Origin: Serripes groenlandicus
Taxonomy: Eukaryota; Mollusca; Bivalvia; Cardiida; Cardiidae
Assembly (NCBI GenBank): GCA_031761405.1
Contig: JASEVX010000003.1
Span: forward strand, 19,953,849-20,017,848
Direction: 5' to 3'
Length of the DNA: 64,000 nucleotides
A program made the translations under genes and the position numbers. The notes under the pieces were generated by a model. That model had not been told where the DNA came from and made no database searches. It saw nothing but the letters and a program-made list of their open reading frames with translations. This document shows positions 1 through 10,446 of this stretch, piece after piece. How positions within the stretch are numbered: the first letter of the stretch is position 1; each line of letters begins with the position of its first letter.

Positions 1-362
1 GTGTATATGAACAGTGAATTGTTCAAGTCAGTGTATACAAACAGTGAATTGTTCAAGTCAGGGTTCGAACAGTGAATTGTTCAAGTCATTGTACAAACAG
101 TGAATTTTTCAAGTCAATGCATAAACAGTGAATTGTTCAAGTCAGTGTATACAAACAGTGAATTGTTCAAGTCAGGGTTCGAACAGTGAATTGTTCAAGT
201 CAGTGTACGAACAGTGAATTGTTCAAGTCAATGCACAAACAGTGAATTGTTCAAGTCAGTGTATATAAACAATGAATTGTTCAAGTCGATGTACAAACAG
301 TGGAGTGTTCAAGTCAGTGTATGAACAGTGAATTGTTCAAGTCAGTGTACGAACAGTGAATT
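1..362. repeat. Tandem repeat, about 30-bp unit, about 12 units
   Basis: The core motif CAGTGAATTGTTCAAGTCA recurs about every 30 bp from the window edge to about 362, separated by variable 8-11 bp linkers of the type GTGTACAAA. The array probably continues to the left of the window. It lies in the GRK2 intron downstream of the 769-876 exon. No coding potential is seen. Confidence 0.95.
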
Positions 363-396
363 GAGACACTGCAAATATAATTGGCAGCTCAATGTA

Positions 397-740
397 TTAA
401 CCCTTTCCCACATACAACAAATCTGCAGCAGACGACTTTGAAAACATACTAAAACAAAATTGGAATCTCCCTTTAACCCTTCCCACATACACCAAATCTG
501 AAGCAGACGACTGAAAATGTTTGAGCAATTTCTCCTTTTGTCACGATGTTTTCAAAAATCGTCTGCTGCAGATGCGTCAAAATGCGTCTATAGGTGGGAA
601 AGGGTAAAAATAAAGTACAATAATTGAATAGAGTTGAAAACATGGTGACAAAAGGAGAAATTGCACATTTTCATATTTTTCGCCTAGATGTTTTCAAATT
701 TGTCTGCTCCAGATTTTTTTTATAAGGTAAATCATTCAAC
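397..740. mobile_element. Old TTAA-MITE copies (one truncated, one fuller, one fragment)
   Basis: A truncated left end at about 397-474 is followed by a second, fuller diverged copy at 473-607 that ends in GTGGGAAAGGGT. Positions 627-740 hold an internal piece with the central palindrome arm and one TCTGCT arm. The right end of this remnant lies about 30 nt from the GRK2 exon that starts at 769. Confidence 0.8.
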
Positions 741-768
741 AGATAATCTTCCTATATGTAATACTTAC

Positions 769-876
769 CCTTTCAATAATTTATAGAGCATACACCCAAA
801 GGAGAACCAATCCGCACTGGAATCATACGTAGTTCCCTTTTGTAGAACCTCTGGGGCCATATACCCATGTGTGCCC
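769..876 (-). CDS. GRK2: GRK2 exon: activation segment end, APE motif and helix F
   Basis: The minus strand reads TTTTTTCAG, then 108 nt, then GTAAGT. The exon begins with one base that completes the Val codon of the preceding exon and ends with two bases of a split codon. It encodes 35 residues containing [14 protein letters not shown] and then [26 protein letters not shown] is the P+1 loop and APE motif, and [13 protein letters not shown] is the kinase F helix; both are near-identical in GRK2 proteins. The donor is a strong GTAAGT. The next exon, expected to continue with HSPFRQHKTKDKHE-like sequence, is not present to the left, so it lies outside the window. Confidence 0.97.
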
Positions 877-1010
877 CTGAAAAAAACCAAATTGAAGAAT
901 ATATTGAGTGAAGCTACAGAAAATCAAACCAAATGACATTGGGGATCAGTAAAGATTCAAATTACCCCTCAAATATGTGCGGTCAGATCCTCATCTGCAC
1001 TCTTCTTTAA

Positions 1011-1795
1011 ACAAGAGGGCCACGATTGCCCTGGATCGCTCACCTGATTTATGCGACGTGATTTATCATGCCTTCCACAATATTATTTGTTTTACCAACT
1101 GACATTCTTTTGAGTAATCTTGTAGAGGGTCATCATGGGAACATTTAAACCAAATAATTCGGTAATTGGCCATATCCTTTTGGAGAAGAAGATTCTTAAA
1201 AGTTTTCACTATAGCCATATAAGGCAAAACAGCCCCATGTTTTTTGACCAATCAACATGGCTTGATGAAATATGATAGTGGGTCACCCAAGGGTCATTTC
1301 AACAAAATTATTTGGAAATCAGCAAACCAAGTTTAGAAAAGAAGAATTTTAAAGTGTTCAGTATAGCCATATATGGGAAAACACCAGCCCCCCCTGGTGA
1401 CATGTTTTTAAACCAATCATCATGGCTTGAAGCAGGGCTCCGGAAATGTTGAATCCCAATCGGTCCTGGTAAAATAAATGTTTACCCCCCCCTCCCCTTT
1501 TTTTTGAAAAATATGAAATTTGAACATTTTAAACAAATATACATGAATTTCATGTTTATTTCAGGTAACCTTGCATAGATGGTTGCATAACAGTGTCATC
1601 AATCGATAATGTCAATGTAGAAGTACTTTAGAAATCATAATTTACCAACATTTGCAGACGAACATAAACACGCATGTTTACATTTTGTACTTAAATAAAG
1701 AAGATGTTGATGGACGCATGGCGCACGAAGGACGCCGGATATAGGGCGATCACAATAACTCACCTTGAGCACTGTGTGCTCATGTGAGCTAAAAA
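1011..1795 (+). mobile_element. HINE-like element, AGGGCC family, complete but diverged
   Basis: The element starts ACAAGAGGGCCACG with a hairpin of AGGGC type, then CGCTCACCT. It ends with CACCTTGAGCACTGTGTGCT, a partner of AGGTGAGC, and TAAAAA. The ends pair as GCTCACCT with a slightly mutated CATGTGAGC. The body contains reiterated blocks of the type GACCAATCAACATGGCTTGA, AGAGGGTCACCC and AAAATTATTTG. No long ORF is present, so this is a non-autonomous copy. Confidence 0.85.
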
Positions 1796-1881
1796 GTAAA
1801 AGAAGCATTCAAGAAACTTCTGAGTGCCGTCCGTAATTAAATCACATAGCATAGATAGGCAAATAGATGGTTTTCTGCAAA

Positions 1882-2512
1882 TATGAACCCTTTTCCAACA
1901 TACAGATGCTGCTTTCTGGTGCCTCTGCAGCAGAAGCCTTTTGAAAACATTGTGACAAACAGACAAATTGTTCATAACGAGTTTTCATTAAACATAATTA
2001 TAAGGTTACAAGCCCTGCCCCCTGGTGGCCATGTTTATCAACGGATAGGAGTAATTTCAACAAACGTGCTAGAGGGTCAACCAAGGAACCTTTGTGCCAA
2101 ATTATTTCCAAATCAGGCCAGTACTTTTGATCAAGAAGATTTTTAAAGTTTTCACTATATACTTATATCGAAAACTTGAACAATCCTGATAGAGCACCGA
2201 AGGAACATTTGTGCACAATTGTTTTCAAATCTTGCAAGCGCTTTTGGACAAGAAAGTTTTTAAAATGTTGGTACTTTCATCTCTTTCTGATGCCCCAGCA
2301 ACCAAAGTTCTACATGGAATGAAATTATTTAAACAAATTTGAAAGAGGACCACCTAAGGAACAATCCTGTGAAATTAATTTGAACTTGGTGCTTCATTTG
2401 TTAAGGAGGAGAGGTCATTTGTAGGAAAATGTGAACAGCTGAACAGACAGATGCCTCTTGAAGCCAGATAATAATAGCTGGCTACGCACTTATTGCTCAG
2501 GTAAGCTCAAAA
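1882..2512. mobile_element. Half MITE (1882-1981) next to a 5'-truncated AGGGCC-family fragment (2007-2512)
   Basis: Positions 1882-1981 keep the CCCTTTTCCAACATA end and a GCAGCAGA arm, stopping near the central palindrome. Positions 2007-2512 keep the body blocks GGTGGCCATGTT and AGAGGGTCAACCAAGGA and a degraded 3' end, TTGCTCAGGTAAGCTC. Both appear old. Confidence 0.65.
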
Positions 2513-2815
2513 CCATATCAGATTAGTAACGATAGCAAGAACTATATCGGAAGATGATCGCCTGAAGAACATTCATGATATCAAACAAGTTGTTTCAGAT
2601 GAGAATATTTTCCATCATGAGTCATTTCTTCTCTTCCCACAATGTTGGTAAAGTTGTCTGTATCCGGAAACAAATTACTGATTTACAAGATGCAGTAGTG
2701 AGCAAACATGGGAGTTTCCAGGGAAATAGACAAAAGAGGTCTATTTGATTGTCACAAAGATGAGCCGACTTTATTGATGAAGAATTTCCTGCAGGCACTG
2801 AGATGACCCTTTTCG
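2513..2815. other. Intron sequence without recognised feature
   Basis: About 300 bp between two repeats. I see no exon-like conservation with GRK2, no tandem structure and no transposon terminus. A minus-strand ORF of 103 codons that crosses into the next MITE has no recognisable protein content. Confidence 0.5.
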
Positions 2816-3047
2816 TTAACCCTTTCCAACATACAACAATTTGTAGCAGACAACTTTGAGAACAAGTATCTACACAAAAGTATGGAATATATCTATAAAT
2901 TAAAGTATTATCACTTAAAGAAGTTGAAAACATTGTGGCAAAAGAAGAAATTGCTGGTTTTGAGCAATTTCTTCTTTTGCCACAATGTTTTTAAAAGTCG
3001 TCTGCTGCAGAGGCATCAGAAAGCGTCTGTATGAGGGTAAGGGTTAA
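2816..3047 (-). mobile_element. TTAA-MITE, full length, intermediate age, minus orientation
   Basis: TTAA occurs at 2816-2819 and at 3044-3047, enclosing CCCTTTCCAACATA and GAGGGTAAGGG ends. The order of internal blocks is reversed relative to the plus-orientation copies: the GACGCTTTCTGA-type block is on the right as TCAGAAAGCGTC. The central palindrome AGAAATTGC with GCAATTTCT is intact. The right TTAA also serves as the left end of the next, older element. Confidence 0.9.
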
Positions 3048-3795
3048 AACTTTCCCACATACAGACGGAATTTGAGTCAGCTGCAGAAGATAACTTTTGA
3101 CAATATTGTGACAAATGGAGATATGGCTTGTAATGAGGAATTCTTTTCCTTCTACCATATTAATAAGTTCTTCTACATTGAATAATCATACTCCCAATTA
3201 TAGAAATTTCAATAATTTTGTCTACATATTTTCTATACCTCTACTGCATTTTCTCTGCATGATTTACGTTATTCAATGAGTGCTCTTTCATTTAAAGAGA
3301 GTTTCCATATTTTTTTTAATAAAGCTTTTCAAAGTTGTCTGCTGCAGATAAGTCGTATGTGGGAAAGAGATAAGGCATCAGAAGTCGTTTGTAACACGAC
3401 AATGAAATTATTTGTCCTTGACAAAAGCATTTTCATATTTTGATTTATTTAGAGCAGAACGAGCAATTTCTCCATTTGCCACAGTGTTTTCGACTTTATT
3501 CAATTATTATACTATTATTCATAATGATTTTTCACATTTTTGCAAATATCTTTTCAAAGTTGTCTGCTGCAGATTTGTTGTATTTAGGAATGGGTTAACC
3601 TATCAATTGACAACAGAATTTAGACATATCAGCAGCAGGCGATATCTGATTTCCCTCTTGTAGACACACTCTGATACATCTCCTTTTGCCACAATCTTTT
3701 CAACTTTGTTCAATAAATATATTTCCAGTTATTGAGATTTTCCTTAGTTTTGCATAGCTATCGGCTGCCGATTTATTGTATGTGGGAGAGTATTT
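3048..3795. mobile_element. Three old, diverged MITE copies end to end
   Basis: Copies lie at about 3044-3373, 3460-3598 and 3610-3790, each recognised by a GTCTGCTGCAGAT-type arm followed by a TTGTATGTGGGAAAG-type end, with a centre resembling CTCCTTTTGCCACAAT. The left halves are eroded. No other feature is seen. Confidence 0.75.
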
Positions 3796-4125
3796 ATTAT
3801 CGTAGAGCATTCAAACTTCTTGATCATCCAAGATTCCCCGACGTCTTTATTCTCACCCTTTTCTTGTGTGGCTTTGTACTAGCAGTCAAATGAGAAGCAT
3901 TTAACTATTCTCCAATTTGAAAAGATTCCTTTATAGTCCTCGACAGGGTAGTTTTTCTTTTAATGCTTAGTCGCATGAACTTAGGAGAGCCAAGAATAAG
4001 CGTTGTGCTGTCTGTTGTTGATGCATCAAATGGCAGTTTCATCTAGAAAAGCGTTCGATACTATTCCAGAGACTTCAGAGCTATAGCTCAGGGGTGTATT
4101 CCATGTTTTAGAGTTCTTATCTAAA
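3796..4125. other. Intron sequence without recognised feature
   Basis: 330 bp that does not match the MITE, SINE or HINE-like families seen elsewhere in the window, and no GRK2 exon is found. Probably single-copy intron. Confidence 0.5.
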
Positions 4126-4324
4126 TTAACCATTTCCCACATATAGACACTTTCTGATGCATCTGCAGCAGACGACTTTTGAAACATTTTGACAAAAGAA
4201 GAAATTTCTGCTTATGCCACAACGTTTTCTGTAATTACATTTTCATATAAGGATTTTCCATATTTATGCCCAGATGTTTTCAAAGTCGTCTGCTGCAGAT
4301 TTGTTGTATGTGGGAAAGGGTTAA
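4126..4324 (+). mobile_element. Old MITE, nearly complete, plus orientation
   Basis: Starts TTAACCATTTCCCACATATAG and ends TTGTATGTGGGAAAGGGTTAA. The CTGCAGCAGACGAC arm and its partner GTCGTCTGCTGCAG are intact, but the central palindrome has decayed. Confidence 0.85.
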
Positions 4325-4471
4325 TCCCAAAACCTTGTTGTAGTTACTCAAAAGAAACATCTCACAGAGAAAAATTCTTTTGAGCACCCACAACATAGGG
4401 TTTGGTTGAGTAATAAGAAATGAAGACCAGTTTACACCCCCCTAATCTAGGTCTTTGAAAGGAATACTTAC

Positions 4472-4566
4472 ACACTGGCATGAGGTTTTTTCTTTGAAAA
4501 ATCACAGGCAAGTCCTAGGTCTGATATTCGTACATGACCATTTTCATCTAGTAAAATATTTGCTGG
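4472..4566 (-). CDS. GRK2: GRK2 exon: catalytic loop end, DLG motif and activation loop
   Basis: Minus-strand acceptor CTGTATTTCAG and donor GTAAGT enclose 95 nt. The exon starts in phase 0 and ends with two bases (GT) of a Val codon. It encodes 31 residues: [20 protein letters not shown] and then [19 protein letters not shown] follows the YRDLK of the preceding exon and completes the catalytic loop. DLG in place of the usual DFG is a hallmark of GRKs, and its Asp binds the metal-ATP complex. The acceptor side is only about 38 nt from an inserted SINE, and the polypyrimidine tract is short. Confidence 0.98.
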
Positions 4567-4603
4567 CTGAAATACAGATAAATTGCGCTTATTCCTTTCA
4601 TTG

Positions 4604-4899
4604 CCGAGCCCCGATAGCGACGTGGGCTGTCAATCCAGGGGTTGTGAGTTCGAACCCCAGCTCTGCCAAAATTCTTTCCGATGTTAGACAAAAGTCACTG
4701 TGACAAGTGTAATTTGTCTTCTACCAATGGGCTTAAGGTCTAAGTGAAAAAGAAGCCAGTTGCTTGGAAAGAATGTTGTGTGGAGTACTGGTGTGAGAAA
4801 GCCAGGAAACACATGAATAGTTGAACTGGCTACCATGCTTTGACAGAAAAATTGTTGAAAATGGAGTTAAACCCCAATCAATCAATCACTCAATCAAAA
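4604..4899 (+). mobile_element. tRNA-derived SINE, full length, family S1
   Basis: A tRNA-like head (CCCCGATAGCGACG, and then GTGAGTTCGAACCCC as B box) is followed by an unrelated body and a tail of AATC repeats ending at about 4899. The flanks TTCCTTTCATTG (left) and TTGCTTTCATTG (right) look like a target duplication of about 12 bp with one mismatch. It lies in antisense relation to GRK2, immediately upstream of the 4472-4566 exon acceptor. Confidence 0.88.
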
Positions 4900-4909
4900 T
4901 TGCTTTCAT

Positions 4910-5575
4910 TGGCACAAGCCACTTTAGCAGCAGATGACTTTTGAAAGACATAAGAGAATTAGAGAAAATGAAAAAAAGGACTCCTTTTCTAGAAATCTTT
5001 AAAAACGTCGAGGCAAAAAATATGGACCAGAAAAGAATAATTGTTACTGAATAGAAATAAAAAATATTGCAGAATTATTTTCAGCAGCTGTATGCTTCAT
5101 GCTTTAAAATGCATCTGCATAAAGGAAAGGGTTAACAAGTTGCTAGCTTATAATTACAAGCTTCGCGAGCAAATTGTGTAAGCATAGGAAAACATTCAAT
5201 TTAGTAAATTTGTTGTAAATTTCACACTATTACTGTCGTTCCCTGTTATACTTGCATCTATCAAACCACCCAGTTCATTGCTTTAAATGTTTCAATTTAA
5301 CCTTTCTTATTTGCAAAAGCATTTTAAGGAATCTGCAGCAGACAACTTTTGAAAGTATTTTGGCAATTGGAAAATTTGCTTATTGTGATCAATATCTGCT
5401 TTTGGCGAAATGTTTTCAAATATCAAATATTTATAATGGTAAGGCCCCTTTTGTGCTCAAAATAAGCAAGTTCTCCTTTCTCTCAGTGCTATCTTCTATA
5501 TCTCAAAATCAAATTTGTCTGTCTTTTCTTCGATGTTTTCAAAGCAGACGACTACAAATATCATAATCAGGTACA
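4910..5575. mobile_element. Two old MITE remnants with intervening intron
   Basis: About 4910-5135 begins near GCAGCAGATGACTTTTGAA and ends AAAGGAAAGGGTTAAC. About 5300-5570 holds an AATCTGCAGCAGACAACTTT arm and a GATGTTTTCAAAGCAGACGAC partner. The stretch between has no recognised feature. Confidence 0.65.
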
Positions 5576-5580
5576 ATTAA

Positions 5581-5772
5581 GTTTAACCATTTCCCACTTT
5601 CAGGCGCATTTTGTTGGGTTTGCAGCATGAGACTTTTGAAAACATTTTGGCAGAAGGAGAATTTGCTAGATATGTGCATTATCTCCATTTGCCACAATGT
5701 TTTCAAAATATACATAGCTAGATGTTTTTTAAGTCGTCCGATGCAGATTTCTTGTATATGGAAAAAGGATAA
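5581..5772 (+). mobile_element. Old MITE, plus orientation
   Basis: Left end TTTAACCATTTCCCACTTT; right end TTGTATATGGAAAAAGGATAA. The GCAGACG arms have mutated (GCAGCATGAG and GTCCGATGCAG). It abuts the next, younger copy. Confidence 0.75.
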
Positions 5773-5777
5773 GAGGC

Positions 5778-6005
5778 TTGACCCTTTCCCTCATAGACGC
5801 TTTCTGACGCCTCTGCAGCAGACGGCTTTTTGAAAACATAGTGACAAAAGAAGAAATTGCTCAAAATGAGCAATTTCTCCTTTTGCCACAATGTTTTCCA
5901 CTTTTAGTCATAGGTTATCCATTCAATTATAGAGATTTTCTATTTTTTGACACAATATGTTCAAAGTCGATTGCTGCAGAATTGTCGTATGAGAGAAAGG
6001 GTTAA
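5778..6005 (+). mobile_element. Young TTAA-MITE, plus orientation
   Basis: Left end TTGACCCTTTCCCTCATAG (TTAA mutated to TTGA), right end GAGAGAAAGGGTTAA. The centre GAAATTGCTCAAAATGAGCA is a clean palindrome. About 228 bp. Confidence 0.92.
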
Positions 6006-6053
6006 CTAATCTAGATACCACCATCAACAAGGCACATCTTTTCATCAGTTAAA

Positions 6054-6288
6054 CATAACCCTTCTCCACATAAAACAAATTTGCAACAGACGCCTTTGAG
6101 AGCATCCAGGTAAAACTATTAAAATCTTAAGAGAAGAAAGCATAATTATTGAATAGAATTGAAAATATTGTGGCAAAAGGAGAACTGCTCATTTTGAGCA
6201 ATTTCTCCTTTCTTCACAATATTTTCAAATAATTGTCTTCTGCAAATACGTCATAATGCATCTGTGAGTGGGTCAAGGTAAAAACAAC
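6054..6288 (-). mobile_element. Old MITE beside a GRK2 donor site
   Basis: Begins CATAACCCTTCTCCACATA and ends near GTGAGTGGGTCAAGG, with the central AGAACTGCTCATTTTGAGCA hairpin still readable. Its right edge is about 28 nt from the donor of the 6316-6528 exon. Confidence 0.8.
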
Positions 6289-6315
6289 AGAAAAATAACA
6301 AAGACAAAAACTTAC

Positions 6316-6528
6316 CTTTAAATCTCTATACACTACAAATCGGCTGTGCATATGTTCGAGACCCAAGATGACCTCGGCTGCATAAAATCGGACTTCCTTT
6401 TCAAGAAAGACACCATGCTGAGACAGATGATAGTGCAGATCGCCTCCATTCATTAAATCCAAAATAAAGCACAATTTTTCTGGGGTTTGGAAAGCATAAG
6501 TCATGCACACTATAAATGGACTTCCATC
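6316..6528 (-). CDS. GRK2: GRK2 exon: kinase hinge through catalytic loop (YRDLK)
   Basis: 213 nt (71 codons, phase 0 at both ends) between the acceptor TTTGACAG and the donor GTAAGT. The product starts [19 protein letters not shown], continues with [20 protein letters not shown] and ends RFVVYRDLK. It carries the hinge ([10 protein letters not shown]), helix D (HYHLSQHG), helix E ([15 protein letters not shown]) and the YRD form of the HRD catalytic triad that is typical of GRKs. It is near-identical to GRK2/3 over the whole length. The internal Met of VCMTYAF is not a start codon, because the coding frame continues upstream to a splice acceptor. Confidence 0.99.
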
Positions 6529-6593
6529 CTGTCAAATAAAATACAAAAAATCATTTAAGTCATTTAATTGGTAATATATAGTTTGAGCAGTAT

Positions 6594-6797
6594 TTACCCT
6601 TTCCCACATGCAGACTCATTTTGATGCAGCTACAGAAGACAACTTTTGAAATTGATCATTATTAATTATTTCTCCTTTTGTCACCATGTTGTCAACTTTA
6701 TTCAGTAATTATTCTCTCATTAGAAGATGTTGTTCATGTTTTTTACCAACATGTTATCAGTCGCCTGCTGCAGATTTTTTTTATGTGGGAAATGAAT
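6594..6797 (+). mobile_element. Old MITE, plus orientation
   Basis: Left end TTTACCCTTTCCCACATGCAG, right arm GTCGCCTGCTGCAGAT followed by ATGTGGGAAATG. The central palindrome is reduced. Confidence 0.8.
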
Positions 6798-6895
6798 TGG
6801 TGATTCAGACTGTCTTGTTGATTAACAAACAGTGAAGACTCAGGTGAGCTTGTGCATAGCCTGCACGGACTATCTACATAACGTAATACAGTTCT

Positions 6896-7178
6896 AACTA
6901 GAAATATCACTGAAGGTGATGAATACCCCCAGCTGGTGCCTGACAATATACATATGTATGAGAAATTCAAGGGGCCATAACTCATTTAAAAATAATTCCA
7001 GTGCAACACGCTGACAATTTGCACAACTAGGCTTGGTATCAATCATTCTTGTGAAGTTATATTGAATTCTGACCAAGGGTTGCTGAGAAATAGTGTTCAC
7101 AAGAAATGTCCACAGACCAACAGACAAGCGTGACTCCTATAAAGTCCCCATATACTATGTATCTGGGGGTATAATAAT
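6896..7178 (+). mobile_element. Short HINE-like element, ACTAG...GGGGGTATA family
   Basis: Starts AACTAGAAATATCACTGAAG, where ATCAC and GTGAT form a hairpin, then GAATACCCCCAG. It ends CTGGGGGTATA, the exact complement of ATACCCCCAG. The body is short (about 280 bp overall), has no tandem array and contains GACCAACAGACA near the 3' end. This is a minimal member of the group described at 30760 and 38029. Confidence 0.85.
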
Positions 7179-7370
7179 GATCAAATGACTAGAGCTCTGT
7201 TTCTCACATATATTATACCATTATGAAGGTATTGGATCTACTAACTTTAGACCAAATTGAGGAAGTAATCAAAAGAAAATTAAGAAAAGGTAAAACTGAA
7301 ATTTTTAGATGCAGAAAAATAAACAGAAAACAGGAAATTGTGCAATTAAACCAAATTCTCTTATACCAAT

Positions 7371-7599
7371 TTAACCCTTTCCCTCATATAAACGCTTTTT
7401 GATGCCTCTGCAGCAAACAGCTTTTTAAAAACATAGTGACAAAAGAAGAAATTGCTCAAAACGAGCAATTTCTCCTTTTGCCACAATGTTTTCCACTTTA
7501 AGTCATAGGTTATCCATTCAATTATAGAGATTTTCTATTTTTTGACAAAATATGTTCAAAGTCGTCTGCTGCAGAATTGTCGTATGGGGAAAAGGGTTA
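7371..7599 (+). mobile_element. Young TTAA-MITE, plus orientation
   Basis: TTAACCCTTTCCCTCATATA on the left, GGGGAAAAGGGTTAT on the right (second TTAA mutated to TTAT). The centre AAATTGCTCAAAACGAGCA is intact. Confidence 0.93.
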
Positions 7600-7629
7600 T
7601 ACCACTTTAATGATCAAAGGAGTCTGCTG

Positions 7630-8170
7630 CAATGACATAAACCCTTTTCCATTTACATCAAATCCACAACAGAACACTTCGCAAATATGAAACATATCTA
7701 TAAAAGAGAATTTAATTAGTGAAGAGTTGGAAACATTGTTGCTAATTGATAAATTGCTCACCGTTCCCTCATAAAGACGCCTCTGCAGCAAATGGCTTTT
7801 TGAAAACATGTCAACAAAAGAAGAAAATGCTCAAATCTTTTGCCACAATGTGTTATCTCTTTTCAGTAATTATACCTTCATTTATAGAGCTTTTCCATGA
7901 TTTTCCCATTTACTTTCAAAGTAGTCTGCTGCAGATTTTGTTGTATATAGGAAAAGGGTTAAATTGCTAGTGTTTTCAAACACTGACTGCTGCCGATGTA
8001 TCAATGGGAGACTGCATGTGGAAAGCAACAAAACTGCAGCAGATGACTATGAAGACATACACAAGTAAAAAAATATTCAAAATCTCTATAAATCGTTTAT
8101 TTGGCCAGTGTTTTCAAAAGTCTTCTGCAGCAGAGGCATCAGAAAGTGTCTATATGTGAGAGAAGATTAA
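7630..8170. mobile_element. Three old MITE copies in series
   Basis: A left-half copy at about 7630-7760 (CATAAACCCTTTTCCATTTA), a near-complete plus copy at about 7760-7963 that ends GTATATAGGAAAAGGGTTAA, and an eroded one at about 7963-8170 ending TATATGTGAGAGAAGATTAA. Confidence 0.75.
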
Positions 8171-8617
8171 AGTCTACCAAAGATAAAAATCACAACGTAT
8201 TAATGGTTTTTTCACCTTCTCTCTCTCAAACACACACACTTTCTTTTTAACACAACCAACCCCTAAAGAAAATCTGCTTTCTGCAGACAAAAATGATGAT
8301 TGACTACCTTTGATGTCTGCATTTTCTTTGCAGACGTCAAGTTAGACTGGTAATCTAATCATCATATTTGGGTGGTAAACAAAACACTTATTTGCCCAAA
8401 TAATGACAGCATACCAGGCTGCAACTAAAACAGGGCCAAAATTAAGTTCACTAATGACGCCCAGTCATCCATTATTATTACCTAATCTGTTTCCAAGGAA
8501 ACGAATCAATACAAAAACGGAAAATCTCTAAATCCAAGGCAAGTATGGAAGAACTGCTTTACATTGATTCAAGTTCAGTTATAAAACTTGGAGACACTCC
8601 ACATCAAATAGAATCTT
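8171..8617. other. Intron sequence, apparently single copy
   Basis: No transposon end, tandem repeat or GRK2 exon is recognised. A CT/CA-rich stretch (about 8218-8250) is the only compositional feature. Confidence 0.5.
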
Positions 8618-9363
8618 AACCCTGTCCCACATGCAACAAATCTGCAGGAGACCACTTCGCAAACATGTAGTAAAAAATATGGCAAATCATTATAAACATA
8701 ATTATGTGAAATTATTGAATAGAGTCGATTACAAAGTGGCAATTTGTTGTGTGTGGGAAAAGGTTTATGAGCATTTTCTCCTTTTGCCACAATGAATTCA
8801 AAAGTGGTCTGCTGCAGATGCATCAGAAACCAAATGCATGAGGGAAATGGGTTAACATTATCCTTTTTTGTCCCATTATTAACTGTCCATCAACCAAACC
8901 CATTAACATGTATGCAATTGCAAACATTTGGTTAAAATGATAATTGGTCATGAAAAGTTCTGCAATTATGTAGAATATGTCCGGTTCTTTGAAAGGTCCC
9001 AACCAGGTTCTATTTAGGTTTAAAACCATTTTCAATAGTACAATGGTCATATCACTAGTCATTTTGAACAGTTTCTCCTCTTCAAAAAATATGTTTTTTA
9101 AATTTGAACCAAAGTCATGTATTTCTATCTGGAAAATGCGAACCCTTTCCAATATACAACACATTTACTGCAGACAATTAAGTTTGAAAACCTCTAGGCA
9201 TAAATTTGGAAAATATTTTCAAATAAAAGTACTTGTAAAGGATAGAGTTGAAAACAATGTTGCAAAAGGAGAAGTTTCTCATAATCAGTAATTCCACTTT
9301 TGACATTTGACAAGTGTAGTCTGCTGCTGAGGTGTCAAGATGCATGCATGTGGGACAGTTTTA
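8618..9363 (-). mobile_element. Two old MITE copies with single-copy sequence between
   Basis: Copy 1 spans about 8618-8856 (AACCCTGTCCCACATGCAAC to GAGGGAAATGGGTTAA). Copy 2 spans about 9138-9363 (GAACCCTTTCCAATATACAA to ATGTGGGACAGTTTTAA). The 280 bp between them contains overlapping ORFs on both strands but no recognisable protein. Confidence 0.75.
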
Positions 9364-9586
9364 ACCCTTCTTCTCATACGACAATTCTTCAGCAGACGAC
9401 TGAACATATTTTGTCAAAAAATAGAAAATCTCTATAATTGAATGGATAACCTATGACTAAAAGTGGAAAACATTGTGGCAAAAGGAGAAATTGCTCGTTT
9501 TGAGCAATTTCGTCTTTTGTCACTATGTTTTCAAAAAGCCGTCTGCTGCAGAGCATCAGAAAACGTCTATATGAGAGAAAGGGTTA
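9361..9586 (-). mobile_element. Young TTAA-MITE, minus orientation
   Basis: Left end TTAACCCTTCTTCTCATACG, right end ATGAGAGAAAGGGTTAT. The centre GAAATTGCTCGTTTTGAGCA is intact. Its left TTAA is shared with the right end of the older copy before it. Confidence 0.92.
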
Positions 9587-9772
9587 TAGAACCTTTTTTA
9601 AATATCCCAATGTTATTTTCACTGACTGATTGTAAATCAAATTTCCTGTATATCTGTCTGTGATCTGGAGATATGATTTGTTCATGATGATGGACCAGAT
9701 TTCCACAGAACAACATCAATATCTCTTGACAGCCAAATGCTGTGTTTCTCACACAGACATTATAGCTTAGGA

Positions 9773-10338
9773 CATAACCCTTTCCCACTTGCAGACACAT
9801 TTTAACGAATCTGAGCTGTGAGTCGGCTTTTGAAAACATTGTGACAAAATGTGGCCATGTTTTTGACCAATCAACATGCTTGAAGGAATTTGATAGGGTC
9901 AGCCAAGGCACATTTCTACAAAATTATTTGAAAATCGGCCAGACACTTTCAGAAGAGAAGATTTTTAAAGTTTCCACTATAACCATATAACACAAAACAG
10001 CGTCATGATTTTTACCAATCAACATGGCTTGAAGGAATATGATAGAGGGTCACCAAAGGACCAGTTCTACAAAATTATTTGAAAATCGGCCAACCAATTT
10101 GGGCGAAGAAGAATTTAAGAATAAAATATTGTTTGGTTGCCATGGAAACCAGAATTATGCATGGATCCCAAGAATTTGAAGGAATTCTGGTCAGGTAATT
10201 GAGAGGAGGCTTTCTGTGAAGTTTCATCCCAAATGACCCTCTGGTTACAGAGGAGAAGATGTTGAATGACGGAAGCCGGATAAAAGACGATCACAATAAC
10301 ACACCTTGAGCACTTCGTGCTCAGGTGAGCTAACAAAA
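9773..10338 (+). mobile_element. MITE left end fused to a 5'-truncated AGGGCC-family element
   Basis: About 9773-9856 is a MITE left end (CATAACCCTTTCCCACTTGC) that stops at GTGACAAAAT. From about 9858 the sequence changes to the HINE-like AGGGCC family body (GGCCATGTTTTTGACCAATC) and runs to its intact 3' end: GAGCACTTCGTGCTC hairpin, AGGTGAGC, then TAACAAAAA. The 5' hairpin of the element and the right half of the MITE are missing, so the junction is a deletion breakpoint. Confidence 0.8.
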
Positions 10339-10446
10339 AGTCAGACCTTTAATTAGCTTGTCTGAGTACAAAGTGCTCAAGATGAGCTTTTGTGACCTCC
10401 CTGTGTCAGTTGTGTGTTATGCCTTTGTCTTTGATCAATATCTCCT

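Noticed and set aside
6214..6510. A start codon at the Met of MCMTYAF on the minus strand and an ORF that runs past YRDLK
   Set aside because: The Met is internal: the frame continues upstream to an acceptor at 6528 and the homology starts before it. The ORF end past LK lies in the intron after a GTAAGT donor.
9463..9663. Small ORFs that recur with similar peptides (for example AKGEIAHNEQFLLLPQCF)
   Set aside because: They occur at every MITE copy in either orientation and are translations of the central palindrome, not genes.
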